64,000 nucleotides of DNA from Prunella strophiata (GCA_036583965.1 JAZBQD010000034.1:13642040-13706039); one strand, 5' to 3'; shown: positions 40,601 through 53,570, numbered from the stretch's first letter. A program made the numbers and translations. Notes: generated from the sequence alone by a model not told the origin.

Positions 40601-43600
40601 CATCCAAAATAGTTACAAAATAACATCTAAACCCCAGCTGCTTTGCTCCAAGCCAAGAGCTGGTGGCTTGCTACACACTCCACAATGGAACAACTCTGTC
40701 TGAAACACACTCTTGTGTCAATTTTTTTGTGTCTTCTGCCACTTTATTTTTACTACACACAACCTACAGATATGTGATTCCAGTCCCAGCACTTTGTTGA
40801 CAAAACCCAAAACAGCATATGGACCTGTCTAGATATTGGAGGTATCCAGAAACAGTATACAGATGTCCATGCTCAAGCCTGAAAAAATTAAAGATGGGGG
40901 TGGCAGGGGAAAACCTGCCCTGACAGTAGGCAATCTGGAGTCTGGTGACTGCTTCATTTGCATGTTCTTTGTTGCTAAAATCAGGTTACAGCTTCAACTG
41001 AAAGATTTTCTTCATTTGTCGTCAGAAACATCATGCCAAAAACCATCAGAAAGTGGAAGGTGGGTAAAAGAATGGGCTGGCCACAGATAAAAATGAAGAC
41101 TTAAATAACAAAAAGAAAGAGCAGTCTTGGCATGGGAAACTCTCTACCAGTAATTTGGTATCAGTTGCCAATTTAACATACCTTATTCCCATTAATTTTT
41201 CAGGGATATAAAAAATTGTACAACTATAAGCTGCAAGAAGATTTCACAAACAGTGAAGATTTTGTGTCTCTGACCTGTTATAACCCAGAGAGAACATGCA
41301 ATGGGATTTGTATTTTTCTACTGAGTAGCTATTTTCAGAGGCAAAAAGCCAAGCACTTGCATAACTCAATGTGACCATTCTGTGTATCTGTGGCATTTGT
41401 TACTGGACAACACTTTGACCAACAATGTTGATCTGGTAAAAGTAGGGGGCATGCCTACAGAGAGCAGCCAGTTTAAATATGATAAAAATTGGAGTAAATA
41501 GGATTTCAGTCCTTCCCCTTTTTAAAGTAAATTGAGTAATTCTCCGAGCATGTGAAAAAATAATAAAAAACTTCTCTTCTGCCAAATAACAAGCCAACGG
41601 TCTAGACTTTCTCTTAACTGGAAATCATCTAGATTAAGAAACTGTGAATAAGCACCTGACAGGCAATTTCACTGTTTTATGCAATCAAATACAGGCTACT
41701 TATTTGTGAAATCCTACGAGGAATATTACAGCATTTGAATCGAGACCAAGGCTGGGGAAGACTTGCATTTCTTACCGTTCTCTTGCTGCTGGTGTTAAGG
41801 TTCTTTGCAACCATGAGCTTTGCTAGTGTAGCTTAGACCACAGTGACAATTCAGCCAGCATCAGATCAGCTTTCCATTGTTTGCAGACATTCGGTGCATT
41901 TGTAGGAAGATACAGGTCTCTGTGTTTGTGGTTTTGTGCCTGTGTATAAACTATAATTTGATTACAAAGAAATGTTGCACAGTTTAGTAGACTCAGTCCA
42001 GGCCTGGGAGCCAGGAATGCTTGGTGAAGTCATTGCAAAGCTATGAAGGCCAAAATTCCCTGTATCATCCTCTGGTTTTAGTCACATTTTGATGCTGTCA
42101 GTCTGGTTTTTTTGATGAAGAGGGGATAAACAGCTCCTGCTGAAATGAGTTAGCAAGAGCTCAGTTCCTCCGTGCTCTTAAACTGGGTTCCCTCACCTTG
42201 AAGCACTCGCTGTCGGGGGCAGTTGCTTTTATCATGTCTTTGCAGGATGTCATGCATCCTTATGATTCCTTATGACCCCTTCTTTGAATTTTAGTGACCC
42301 TACAGAGCTAATGACATGTTTAGTTCCCCCACCCAAGCAGAACCATATGGATGAGATGATATCAGGAAACTTACTGAAACCATTACATCTCAGGCATGCA
42401 GAATTTCCAGAAAGTTCCTGTTCTCAGCATTCAGTTTTAGTCTTCAAATGCAGAAGCATACAGCCTGCTCACATGATGACAGCAGCATAACAGAACAAAC
42501 TGTCTTCTGCAGACAAAATCCTAACTATTTTTAACTTTAGAAAGATCTGCAGATGACTCTTCCTCCACTCAATGTGGTTTTCTTCCCTTCCTTATAGAGA
42601 CCCTGCCCTTGGTAAAATACAGTAATTCTTTGTCAAGGGATATTGATTCCTAAGTGTCCCAAGCCTGTGATAGCCTCCTCCAACCACCCAGAAGCTCTCC
42701 TGTATCAGACAGCTGAGATGCTCCTGCTCAGAGACCACCAGACTCTCTTTTACCTTCATGCTTCAGAAAGTTGGGACATCCAGGGAGATGACTGTGCTTC
42801 CTCAGCTGCAAGGGAGGGACACAAGTGTGTACTCAGAGGAACGGCCTCACCAGGGCGGAGCAGGAGCTGAAGGTACAGCACCAGACAGAGCCAGCAGAGT
42901 TAGACTCCTCCTGGAAGACCTGCTTACTTGTCCATACACCAAACAGGGAGGAACCCTCACAGCAAACCCCATCGTCCCACCCTGAGGGGCTGCAGCATCT
43001 CCCAGCTGGGATTTCACCCAGGAGGGAAAACTGTGTCCAAAGTACAGCAACTCCTGGAGTGTGTGTAGTCTGCAAGGGGGTAAATGTGAGGGGAGAGGGA
43101 TGTGATAATTCATCCTGTGCTTTTTCAGTAGATGGTTGTACTGGTTGTTTTTTTTTTTTTAAATGGTACAAGCACAACCAAACCTTGAATGAAAGGAAGC
43201 ATTGTGTATGGAACACAGGAAGAATTTCCTTTACTGTAACTCATAGGGAGAAAAGGAAATAAAAGCAGAGCAGCAGTTAGATGAAGGTCAGATGATTGTA
43301 TGAATCAGAGGGTGATGCAAGATATTGAGTGCACAGCTGAGTGCTCCGCCCAATAAAACAGATGTCACCCAAGTACACAAATACCACTTACCTATCACTG
43401 CTTACCCCTGTGGAAGTAGTCTTCTTCATTAGAGAGAGAGGACTGAGGGGTTTTTAGGAAAATATTTAGTAAGTAGGATAGCAGTGATGACATTAAGTCA
43501 GATGCAATTTCTTAAGATTTTTAGGCATTTCACTTCCATGGAGGTGAAAGCTAAGGCACAAGCACTGCTCAGTCTAAAACACTGAAGAGATGATAGAGGC

Positions 43601-44499
43601 TGCTGTCAGGATATTTCCAGAGCTGTGTCTGGAAATGTATTTGCAATTTCCATTAAAAAGGGAAACACAAAGAAATTCCTGCAGTGACCTGCTTGGCCCA
43701 TAGGAAATACACTGACTTCCAGAAAAACCCTGACACCAAAAACAATCTTGTCAAGGAAATATAATTTTCAATAGCTGCATATGAAGTGACTACACAAGTG
43801 GAACCAGGAACCTTTGACTTTTCTAGAAAGCTGAGTGGAGCTGACCTCCAAGTGCCCTTACCTTTCTTCTATGTGTCAGGGATACTCAGTGCCATACCAC
43901 CATGGATGGTACCAGCAGAAAGCTCACTACCTTTTTTGATAAAAAAGTGACTTACTTTTATTTTTTTTTTTCCAGAGCTTTTGCCAGTGGCAGACATTTT
44001 CCATGGCAGTCCATTGCATTGGAATAGTTGGATTTCATTGCTGTCTTTATCCAAGGCAAAATTGCCTTTTCTTTTATATAAACTATTGCTGTAGTAGTTG
44101 CTACTTTGTGAACCATCATTGGGTCTCACGCTAGGAAGATATTACAAAAGTGCTGTGCTTTTGAAGAAGGTACCAAGAGAAATGGAAACAGTTTGTGGGT
44201 TTGCAGTTAAGGAGACCCTGAGCAGGAACCACCCCAGAGCTTTTTCCAGTTGTGGTCTAAAGAAGCATGTGCACACACATGGTAAAGAATGTGCAATCAA
44301 AATTGGCAAGAAGAGTATTGCAGTAAGAAACTGAGAGAGCAGAGCTCTGCAGCACCTTGGGCCCAGGGTGGGAATCATCAGTAAAGCCATGTCCTGGGGT
44401 CTGGCAAGACTGTGAGTGGAGACAGGTGTCAGGGACACCCCAAACCTGGAGGTGCAGTGATGGTGGTCCAGCAGATGAAGCCATCAGTAACTTATACAA

Positions 44500-44735
44500 T
44501 AACAAAATCACAGAATGGTTTGGGTTAGAAGGAACCTTTAGAGGTCATCTTCTTCCAGCCCCCTGCCATGGGCAGGGACACCTTTCACTAGACCACATTG
44601 CTCAAAGCCCCATCCAACCTCACCTTGAACACTTCAGGGATGGGGCAGACATGGCTTTTCTGGGCATCCTGTGCCAAGGCCTCACCACCTTCACTGCAGA
44701 AAACTTCTTCCTTATATCTAACCTAAATGGACCCT
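44500..44735 (-). mobile_element. CR1 LINE 3'-end fragment (intergenic)
   Basis: Reverse-complement CR1 starting with CACAGAATGGTTTGGGTTAG and ending near GCAGAAAACTTCTTCCTTAT. It accounts for the middle of a 254-codon plus-strand open frame (44357-45121), which is therefore not a gene. Confidence 0.88.
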
Positions 44736-47309
44736 CTTTTCATTTAAAACCATTTAGTTTAAACACCATGGGCAAGGAGGGGGTGAGGGTTCTGTTGCAG
44801 AGTGTTTCCCTCACTGAGACAATAAGACCACCACATGCTCCAGCAATGCTGCTCTGCTGCCTCTTGAGCTCACAGCCTGAACAGGAAATGGCCAAATCAC
44901 GCCTAATGAGCTTTCATGCTTTGCCTGTAAGTGATGAAGGCAGAGGACAGACACTTCTGATGGAAGACATTTCCTCCAAACTGTTGTTCCTCTATTGTTC
45001 ACATCCTGAAAAAGTGGGAATTCACTCCACATTTCTGAGACTAATGACTTGCAGTGGACAAACCCTGCATGGGTTCCAGCAGAGCCCACGATTCCTTCAC
45101 TGGAAGGATGAGCTGCTGTAGGAGCTTGTGATCCAGCAGGGTCAGCCTCTTCCCAGCCAGCCAACCTGGGAAAGAAACAGACAAGAAGGCAAAGGCCAAC
45201 TTAAAAATATCTGAAAAGTTGTATTTAGGTTAAGGATTTTCCCCTGAAAAATGTGTGTGTGAATTCACAGCTGTGAAGAGCTGCAGTTGCCAGGAGCAAT
45301 GGGGGTTCTTACCAGCCCAAGACAGAGCCCTTGATTTTAATACTAAACCAGATCAAGTCTACAGTTCTTAAAAAACTTTGATTCCATGGGAAGGGCCTGC
45401 TTTTCACTAACCTATAATTTAAGAAATAGTTTGGAGAGTTAAGCTGTATTTTGAAAAATAAATTCTCCTTCAGGCTGATGGCTTTTACAGCCTAACCAGC
45501 CTCAGAACAATGTCATGTGAAATGACAGAGATCAAGACCTTTAGTTAAACTGTACAAGAAAAACAGCTTTGGAGAATAAAGTACATGATCATTAATTATT
45601 GCAGCACAAGGAACACAGCTGTAATTTTTTTGTTTGCCCAGAATATCTCCCACAAATTTTATCAGTCTTATTGTTAATACAAAAAACCAGGAGCCCTTAT
45701 TTTTTCATGTCTTTTGGTAGTGATCAAAATTAGACAAGATTTCTAGTTACAGCTGCTATTAATAAATCTACTCCTTGAAAATGTGGTAGTTAATTTCTTA
45801 GGATTCAGTGCATTCAATAAGCTATTGAAAACTATAATTGCTCATGGCTGTAATTTTGAAGTAATTCTAGAAATAACTATAGAAGAAATGCTGAACATAG
45901 TCTTTCCAACACATTGAAGTTCTCCAAAGTGAAAAGTATCCCTGTCAGGAAAATCAAGCACATAAACCCACTGATACCCTCTGCCCTAAAGTCACTGTTT
46001 ATAGACACCTTTGTAGCATAGGGACTCTTGCCATTGCCACCCCAAAGGCCCCAAATGAGGGTGTCTGCTCAGGAGACATCCCACCAGTGGCCCTGTGTCA
46101 GCACTGGGAGCTGGCCAAGGGACTTGCTGGGGTCACCCCTGCACAGACTTGGGCTTTGCCTCCAGGCACCCTCACCACTGCACTCTCTGCTGGCTCCAGG
46201 CTGTTTATAAACCACTTTTCTTTTGGTGACATTAGTGAAAATATTCTAGAAATTAATTTGATTAGCCAAGAAAACTAAATTAATGAGCCTTTGGGATGTA
46301 AGATGCTCATTTCTCAAGAAAATCAGCTACGTGCACTTCCGTAAGAAACACTGCCTTAATTTTCAATGCCACTTAAGGAAAATGTTTGTTTTCCATTGAG
46401 AGCCTAGGAGAAACTCCACCTTCAGCTCTCCCACCTGGCCCCAGCACTGCCACCAGTGACACATTCATGTGTCCCAGAGCTGCAACTTCAGCCCATCCTG
46501 CTCATGCAGGAAATAATGACGAGAGCAGCATTGGTTGTGATTGCTCCAGCACAGCAGAGCCACACGTGATCTGCACGACCCCCATTCTTCCTCAGTGCTT
46601 TTCTTAAGAAAAAAGCAGGGCCTGTCCAAACAGTGGAATCAAAGCTCATCTTATGGAGTTAACAAAGAAGGAAAAGCAAGTTCCAGATTAAACAGACACT
46701 GGTTAGTGCTAGAAACTGAACAATGGGAGCAGGCAAAGGCACGGTGGTCACAGTTCCACTCCCTCAGCATTTTAGAAAGCACAGGATAAATGAAATCTTC
46801 AAACCAAAAAACATCAGCAATTAAACAATGTCTTTATGGGCTAAAAGGCAGCGGCCCAGGGATGGCCCTGACCTCTGGCACTGTGGGCAGGGCACCCCTG
46901 GCCCCGTGCTTCCCTGTGACCTGCACCAGAGGAAGGGGCTCCCTCCTGTTTACACAAGGTTCTGGTTTTTTAAAGTGAAAAAGATGAGCCAGAGCAGGAC
47001 ATTTCCATCCTGCCGCCCCTGGATCGTTCTTCCCTAAGATTTTTTTCGTCTATAATTTCATTTTTGCAAAGCTTTATCAAGAGAAAAACTGTTACCAAAG
47101 GGGCTGGGTTGCAGGTCCTTAAGGAAAACAAGACCAAACAGAGAGCACCAAGGTGCAGTGAGAGGTGAATCCCAGCAGAAGTCCTCACCAGCACTCGGGC
47201 TGGGCACTCCTCTCACAGCCGGGGGCCTGGCCAAAGCTGGGGCATAGGCAGAGCAGCTGTGTCATAAGAAAAAGGCATCTGCTTATCGCCTGTGCTGCTT
47301 TGGAAATCT

Positions 47310-47990
47310 GGGACGCGCCTGCGGCCCAAATACTTCCTTGGGGGTGTTGCAATGAGGCCTGCTGGCTGGGCCGGAATGGCTCCTCCGTGCGGCCCGGCAG
47401 CACGGCTCTGCCCCGCAGTCACGGCCGCTCGCCCTCGCTGGTGTCTGAGCACCCAGACCGCGGCCTGCCTGTACTGCAGGGCTCCGAGATGGGGCTCTGG
47501 GGAAACCTGGCCGTGAAACAAAGCGAGTTCTCTGCCCGAGTCAGTCCCAGCAGGAAGCAGCCCCGCGGCCGGGCTCGCCCCGCGAACCACCTGGGCCGGT
47601 TGTTCCGCCCGCAGCGCATGGCGGCACTCCCTGGGTGCCGCCGGGATCCGGGGCACAAAGTGCCCTGCCCACAGCTACGGCCAGCGCGGGCATTGCTCAA
47701 CCCGCGGAGCCTTTGAGCAACAGGAGCGGGCAGAGGCAGCGCCCAGGCGCTGGCGTTCGGCTGACGTGCACTGAGGGGAAGGACGCGTGTCACCGCCGTG
47801 TCCTCTGAGGTCATGCGGGCCGTAGGAGGTGCCTCACCACGAACCACTCCTGAGTGCTTCAGGTAGCCTTGCCTTATCACTGACATCCCTAACCACCCGA
47901 GCGGATACTTGCTGTCACCTGCCTTGCCTCCTGCACGTTCTCGTACCGCGACAGGCGTTCAGAGCCTGGGCCCCGCTGCCGCTGGCTCTC
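47310..47990. promoter_or_regulatory. Orphan CpG-rich block, candidate CpG island
   Basis: About 680 bp in which CG dinucleotides recur every few bases (for example the GACGCGCCTGCGGCC, CCGCGGCCGGGCTCGCCCCG and GTACCGCGACAGGCG neighbourhoods). The flanking kilobases are nearly CpG-free. It includes a CRE-like TGACGTGC near 47763. No conserved protein is readable; the 183-codon plus-strand and 147-155-codon minus-strand open frames overlap each other and look like by-products of GC richness. It could be a promoter of a non-coding transcript, an enhancer, or a gene-conversion-driven GC patch. Confidence 0.6.
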
Positions 47991-50945
47991 GGCTCCTGAA
48001 GGCAGGGGCTCCGGCACTGATCCCACCCTCGGAGCAGATGGCTTAAGCTCTAGCTGGGAACAAACAAATACATGGGAGTAACATGCTGCTTCCTGCTACT
48101 ATGCTTCTAGGGGGAGACAACTGCCAGAAAGCCTGAGCAAGACCCAGGTGTGTGACATGTAGGTGATGGCTCACGTGAAGCTGTTCATTTCCAGAGGCCA
48201 CACAACTGCCCAGCCTTGCAGGCCAGCAGGTATGGCTGAGGCAGAAAATGCTGCCCAGCAGCAGTCCCTCGGTGGAAGGAGAATCACAGCACCTCTCCAA
48301 CACATAACCCCTCACCCCAGCTCTTCCACCAGGCTCCTGTGAGACCCCAGCCCCATGGGATGCTCCGTGTTGGCCCTGCCTGTGCCAGTCGGGGCAGGAG
48401 CTCTCACTCCTGTTCCTCAGTGCTGAGCCGCCTGTCCTGTAATGTCTGTTCTTTCCCACTGACCACAGCAATGGGAAAATTAACCACCCCTCTGGGAGAG
48501 CTACCAGGCCCCTTGGGCAAAGATGATTTACCTTCCAGCTCCTCTGCCAGAGGACTCTCAAAGCAAAGCCATTGCTGCTGGGGAATCAGGTTCTGTTCCA
48601 AAAGCCTGGACAGATCCCAAAAGATTTGAACTTGTGGTTCTTTGGCAGTCAAAACAGAAAAGTGCTGCTTCCAGTAAAGAAGCATCTCCAGCCAGCACCA
48701 GCAACACTTTCAAAAGCCCTAAGCACTGGTGTATTTAGATCTGCCTATAGCAACAGCAAAGATGATCTTGTACAGGAGGAAGACAAGAAGGCTGCAGGGA
48801 TGGTGTGCAGAGCCTGTAACTGCTCCTGTACCACAAAATAAATGAGGGGATGGCTGGAACAGAATGTGCATGCTGCAGCACATAAACAGAGATGTTCCTT
48901 GCAGCACAGAGACTCAGAAGTCACGTGTATCTCCAGGCTCTCTGCTTACTTTTTCCTCCAACTACAACGCTAATACTTTTTAACAATAAATGTTTAAGAG
49001 AGAAGAAAGCAACAGCAGCTCAGCAAAGAGCTGTTAAGAGCTCTGTGCTTTTGTGCAGCCAACACATCAAGCTGCTTCCCACCCCTGGATCCAGAAATTG
49101 TCCTGTGGTTACTCTGCTCTAAGCCACACAGAAAATAATCATATCCTCTTCTGCAGACCCCTGGGAACAATGTGGGAGATGAGACGCCATGGTACTCGGG
49201 TGCCTGTGGCTTCCTTCCCATCTTGGCCTCAGCTAAGTGAATTAGCTTTCACTTTTGTTTCAGGAAAATTAAGGGAATTACAGAAATAGAGCAACAATAC
49301 ATTAAAAATATTGGCTAGCAAGTGCTATGTCCCAGCCTAGCTGGAAAGTTGAAAAGGAAATCAATTCTGGCCATTAACATCAGCATTTTCTGGATGCTGC
49401 AGTGATTACACTGCTGAATTTACTGCTCACATCATTGCTGCCAGACACCCACACAGACACATGACTCCAGCTACTCCTGCCATCCCCGTCAGGAGGACAC
49501 CTCATGACCATCTACTCTGGTAACACAAAATTCTTTGCCCTCTGTCAGGTGCACTCAGCCCAAGAAGCCCTGCAGGAGGTCTGACAGTGCACAGTGCACA
49601 TCCCAGTGTTCCATGGCAGAACTCCCAGCTAAAGCCAAGCATCTCCTGCTGCACACTGCTGGAGCTGCCTGCTCGACAGCTTCAGTGCTGCTGTGGGACT
49701 GCAGGCTCTGCCTTGAGAATCCATCATGGAACAGTACACCAGGCCAGCAATAACCCTGTATTATCAGTATTAAAAGGCAAGGAATCCTGTGTTAATTGCT
49801 TTTGTTGACTCACCCACACAGGGCACTGAGCCATTGACACAGTGTTACCTGGGATGCCAGCAGAGAAGACAGTCAGAGCAATTCATCCCTGTGCACAGGG
49901 AAACCTCATGGTGGTGTTACAGGACCAGTTTAAGCACCCAGGAGTTGGTTGTTGTGGCCTTCATTCCTTTGAGAGAGGACAAATTCCATTCTTCCAAACA
50001 CTCCCATCACGGGCATCCTTTTACAGGACTTGGCAGGTGCAAGTGGAAATCCTAGAAGGCTCCTGTGCTGTCTGGCTGTGCTGAATGTGGGACCCACAGT
50101 GCTCCCTGGCCTGCAGCTGGTCACTGCAAGGCAGGGCTTGGGGACACTGACCTCAGCCTGTCCCTCAGCTCGTCCTGCAGCAAGGGCACCTGGGGCAGGT
50201 ACATACCAGGGCAGGAAACCACATAGCATTTATCAAAAATAGAAGATGCAGCTGCTTCAGGCAAAGGTTTCCATCTTCTGCTTGTCCTTTTTCCATTCTT
50301 TGGGAACACAGAACCTTATTTAACCCATATGCTTTAAAGCCTCATTTGTACACTCTGCTACATCTTCCTAATTGTTTTTCCTGTTGTATGATTATTACTT
50401 CACTTTTCTTGGCAGCACTGCTATCACAATTTGAACTTAGATTTAATAAAACTTTACGAAGACTACTCAATAACCTTCATTCCTGTGCAGCAGCCCAGAG
50501 AGACAGAGAAGGAATTGTACTCAGGCAGACAGGCACAAATACAGTGACAAACACAATGGCAAACACCTGTGTGACAGACTTCTTTGCAGGTCACTTTAGG
50601 AATGAATGCATGAACCAGTGGAAGACAATGGCTTTTTGCTTATGTTTGTTCACCTCACACAAAGTCAAGCATCAGTACAGAGGATCAGGACCTCCCTACC
50701 ATCTCACTACTGCCTTCTGGGGGACAGCAAGTTCAATCACAAATTCCTATTTGAAACAATTAATTCCTTACAAGATCCCAAATTAAAATGGCTGCAGCAC
50801 TGCCAAGTGCCAGAATCAATGCCCCAAAAAGGGGAGCTGAGAGGAGGCAGGTGTCAAATGTGAGATGGTTCACTCACCCACGGACTCATAGCACATGTCA
50901 AAAAAAGGGACACAAAAGGTACCAGAACTAAACTGACATACTGTA

Positions 50946-50951
50946 TTTATT
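50946..50951 (-). terminator. FNIP1: FNIP1 polyadenylation signal AATAAA
   Basis: A canonical AATAAA on the minus strand. About 25-45 nt downstream come U/GU-rich stretches (TTCTGGTACCTTTTGTGTCC then TTTTTTG), the usual downstream element. Confidence 0.8.
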
Positions 50952-51011
50952 GCACAAATTTCCCCTAAAATTGGGAATGGTTATTATAATACAAGTGCAC
51001 ATCTTGGGAAA

Positions 51012-51047
51012 TATATACAAAAACAGAAGAGATAACAAGTATGTACA
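51012..51047 (-). promoter_or_regulatory. Pair of Pumilio-type motifs in FNIP1 3' UTR
   Basis: Transcript-strand TGTATATA at 51012-51019 and TGTACATA at 51040-51047. Both fit the UGUANAUA consensus of PUM1/PUM2, and they lie close to the poly(A) signal. Confidence 0.5.
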
Positions 51048-52235
51048 TTTTACCCAGCATTTTACAAGTACCACCATCTAAATAATTTAGAGAAAGCAAA
51101 AAATTGTCATAAAACATCTCTAAGAACTAACAGGGAAAACATATGCAAGGTGTAAAATCTGTTCTTTTAAACAGTTTTTTGTTCTTAGCAGCCCAGAGTT
51201 TGCCAATTGCAACAAAATCAAATTTGCTAATTTGTGTGCCTAGTATAATTAGGTTTCAGCCAGAAAATTAAGACATGTTAATAATGGAGATGGGGAGTAG
51301 TGGAAAAAAGAAATCAAACATTAGTTTTCTATTCACATAAAAGAATTGTGATATATTTTGAAAAGTCAATTCTATATCCTGTAAAAATCCCTTTTCGTAT
51401 TTAACAAACAGACATACGTACCACATCATTCACGTACCCAAAAAGTTAACTCACAGAAAACTTCCCATCACACAAGAGTTTTGGTTGTGTTCTGCCCACA
51501 ATACTGCTGAGAGGTGCAGAGGGTGCTGCCATGCCAGGAGGGACTGGCACTGTGGGAGGATGACGAGGAAGCTGCATCTGTGGCTGCTCCCACAGCTGCA
51601 TCTGTGGGACTGACTGAGCACACCATTAATGCCACTACTGGCTGGTGTTGGGCACAGGGCAGCAGAGAAGGTGCCACTCAACAGCCACCTCCCTCTCCTC
51701 TCACGTCAGTACTCACTGCAAGCTGTTCAAGGGCCTTTCTGGAGAGTCAAACCCATTTCAAAGTGACCCCAACAATCTGCACAATAAAGGCTCAAACGAG
51801 GATTAGTATTCTCCTGTAAGGATCATTATGAGCACAGTCCTGGGGGATGCCAGGGTGAGGGTGCAGCTGCCCAGCTCTCTGGGCACGTGCTGTGGCACAG
51901 AACCTCCCAAGGCACAGGCAGGAACCCTCCTCTGCCAGCCCCAACAGCACAGACACTGCCAGGTCTCTGCTGCCAGTCTGTGCACAACGTGGTATCCTAA
52001 CTACTGCCTATACCACATATCCCAGCAAAGAGTTAAACATCCATGTTCTGAGTGCAATCCTATATTTCATTAGAAATGTGTTTACACAACTGGGCCCCTG
52101 TTTTGTGCTCATTCCAAAAGCCAGATGTAATATAATTGTGTGGCAAGGAAAGGACATTTGAAAAATGGGAGAAACAAATCCTTGGATCACATATTAAACG
52201 CGAGGTTTTCCCCTGCAGCAGTCAGCATTAGATTT

Positions 52236-52243
52236 TATATACA
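52236..52243 (-). promoter_or_regulatory. Pumilio-type motif in FNIP1 3' UTR
   Basis: Transcript-strand TGTATATA, an exact UGUANAUA match. Confidence 0.45.
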
Positions 52244-52750
52244 AAAGAGTTTCCAATGACACTGCCTGTATGAATGTTGGGGTCACTTCCTGATGTAGAC
52301 TCAGTCCTACATGGAAGGGAGGGGTGGGTTTGCCATGTAGATCTCCCTGGAACAGAGTTTTAGGTGACTGAAAAACTACTCCAGGTGAATCCTGACCCCA
52401 GAGAAGGAAGGGAGGAGAGTTCTGTCACTGACAGAGGTGGGGCAGGGATCTCTCCTATTGTTTTCAAGTTTATCAAATGGTTAAAATAGATTTGTACTTA
52501 AAGTAACTCTGCAAACAACAATAGCAGGCGTGCTGTACTATTGAAAAGATGATTACAGAATGACGTATTTATAGAAATTTTATAGAGTTTAGCGACCAAG
52601 TAAATACGCGTCTCCTACTTGTGTGGATAATCCATGAATGTCAATATACTAAACCTAACAGATGAAAACAGAAGCTAAAAATCAGCAACATTAATTGGCT
52701 GCTAGGACAAATATGGAAAGCAAAGCCTAGAATGAAGTGTCCAGTTAAAC

Positions 52751-52761
52751 TGAGGTAGTAG
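52751..52761 (-). promoter_or_regulatory. Candidate let-7 target site in FNIP1 3' UTR
   Basis: The plus strand reads TGAGGTAGTAG, the first 11 nt of let-7. The FNIP1 transcript therefore carries CTACTACCTCA, an 8mer seed site with three further paired bases. Confidence 0.5.
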
Positions 52762-52794
52762 AGCCTTCGAAAACATAATCCACCTCCCACTGTC

Positions 52795-52855
52795 TATTTA
52801 CATTACTTACACCAGGTTGGGTCCATCAGCTACTCGTACAGCTATTGTATATACA
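52795..52855 (-). promoter_or_regulatory. Pair of Pumilio-type motifs in FNIP1 3' UTR
   Basis: Transcript-strand TGTAAATA at 52795-52802 and TGTATATA at 52848-52855, about 45 nt apart and just upstream (in transcript sense) of the let-7 type match. Confidence 0.5.
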
Positions 52856-53518
52856 ATGACAAACCAGTGATGGCTGAGTAAAAGAGAAATGCTGAGAATA
52901 AAATAAACAACATTTCCTGCTGGTAATTACACAAGTGAGTAGAAAAGGGATTAATCTGCAACAAGGGTATATTTGTCAAAAAATAATTTGGATATTACTA
53001 CACTATGGTGTAATCAATGTTCATTTTTTTTTGTAGAACGGTTTTAAAAAATGTATCAATTAGTTACCTGAGCAATTAAGGGTAATAGTCTACTCGTTCT
53101 GTCCCCAATGCTTTGGTACAATTATTTCTAGTTCATTATTTCAATAGCTGACTGACTGCTGTAAAAAGAATATGATGGTCCAAGATTTTATATATCATAA
53201 AAAAGTTAGAGGTAATTGTCATGTCATTCTGGGGAACCCATGGGGAAATTTCAGCCAACGTTCTCTTTAGATTATTTTTGTTTTTAACATTTTGATTACG
53301 TTGAGGAAGAAAAGCATCATTTAGTATAAAGCAACATTTAAACATTATAAACATTTAATACTGGTTACAGCATCCAGCCAAGAATCTCCATCGCTAGTTT
53401 GTCTGCTGGCCTCTTCCTCCGTTCTCCCTGTCGCCCTCTGTCCCCCACTATTCCCTCTTCCCAGGAGAGAAAGATCATAAATAAATTCTGTAGCTGACTG
53501 TCATTAATAAGCTTCTTA

Positions 53519-53570
53519 CAAAAAAAAAAAAAAAAAAACACAAAAACAAAAACAAAAAAAAAAAAAACCA
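53519..53570 (-). repeat. U-rich tract in FNIP1 3' UTR
   Basis: Plus-strand A runs interrupted by single C; in the mRNA a U-rich stretch of about 50 nt with UUUUUG units, a possible site for ELAV/HuR- or TIA-type proteins (inference). Confidence 0.8.

Larger units (their letters stand above)
36421..50924. other. Intergenic region between RAPGEF6 promoter and FNIP1 3' end
   Basis: About 14.5 kb without a recognisable gene. It holds one CR1 copy, T-rich tracts (37321-37336, 37602-37640), an AT-rich stretch near 39416-39448 and a CpG-rich block (about 47310-47990). The other open frames are short, lack splice context and match nothing I recognise. The neighbours are head-to-tail: FNIP1 terminates here and RAPGEF6 starts at the far side. 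Confidence 0.8.

Noticed and set aside
44357..45121. 254-codon plus-strand open frame
   Set aside because: Its middle is the antisense of a CR1 3' end and the rest resembles nothing I recognise.
47165..47886. Overlapping open frames of 147-183 codons in the orphan CpG block
   Set aside because: Open on both strands at once, no splice context and no recognisable domain; explained by GC composition.
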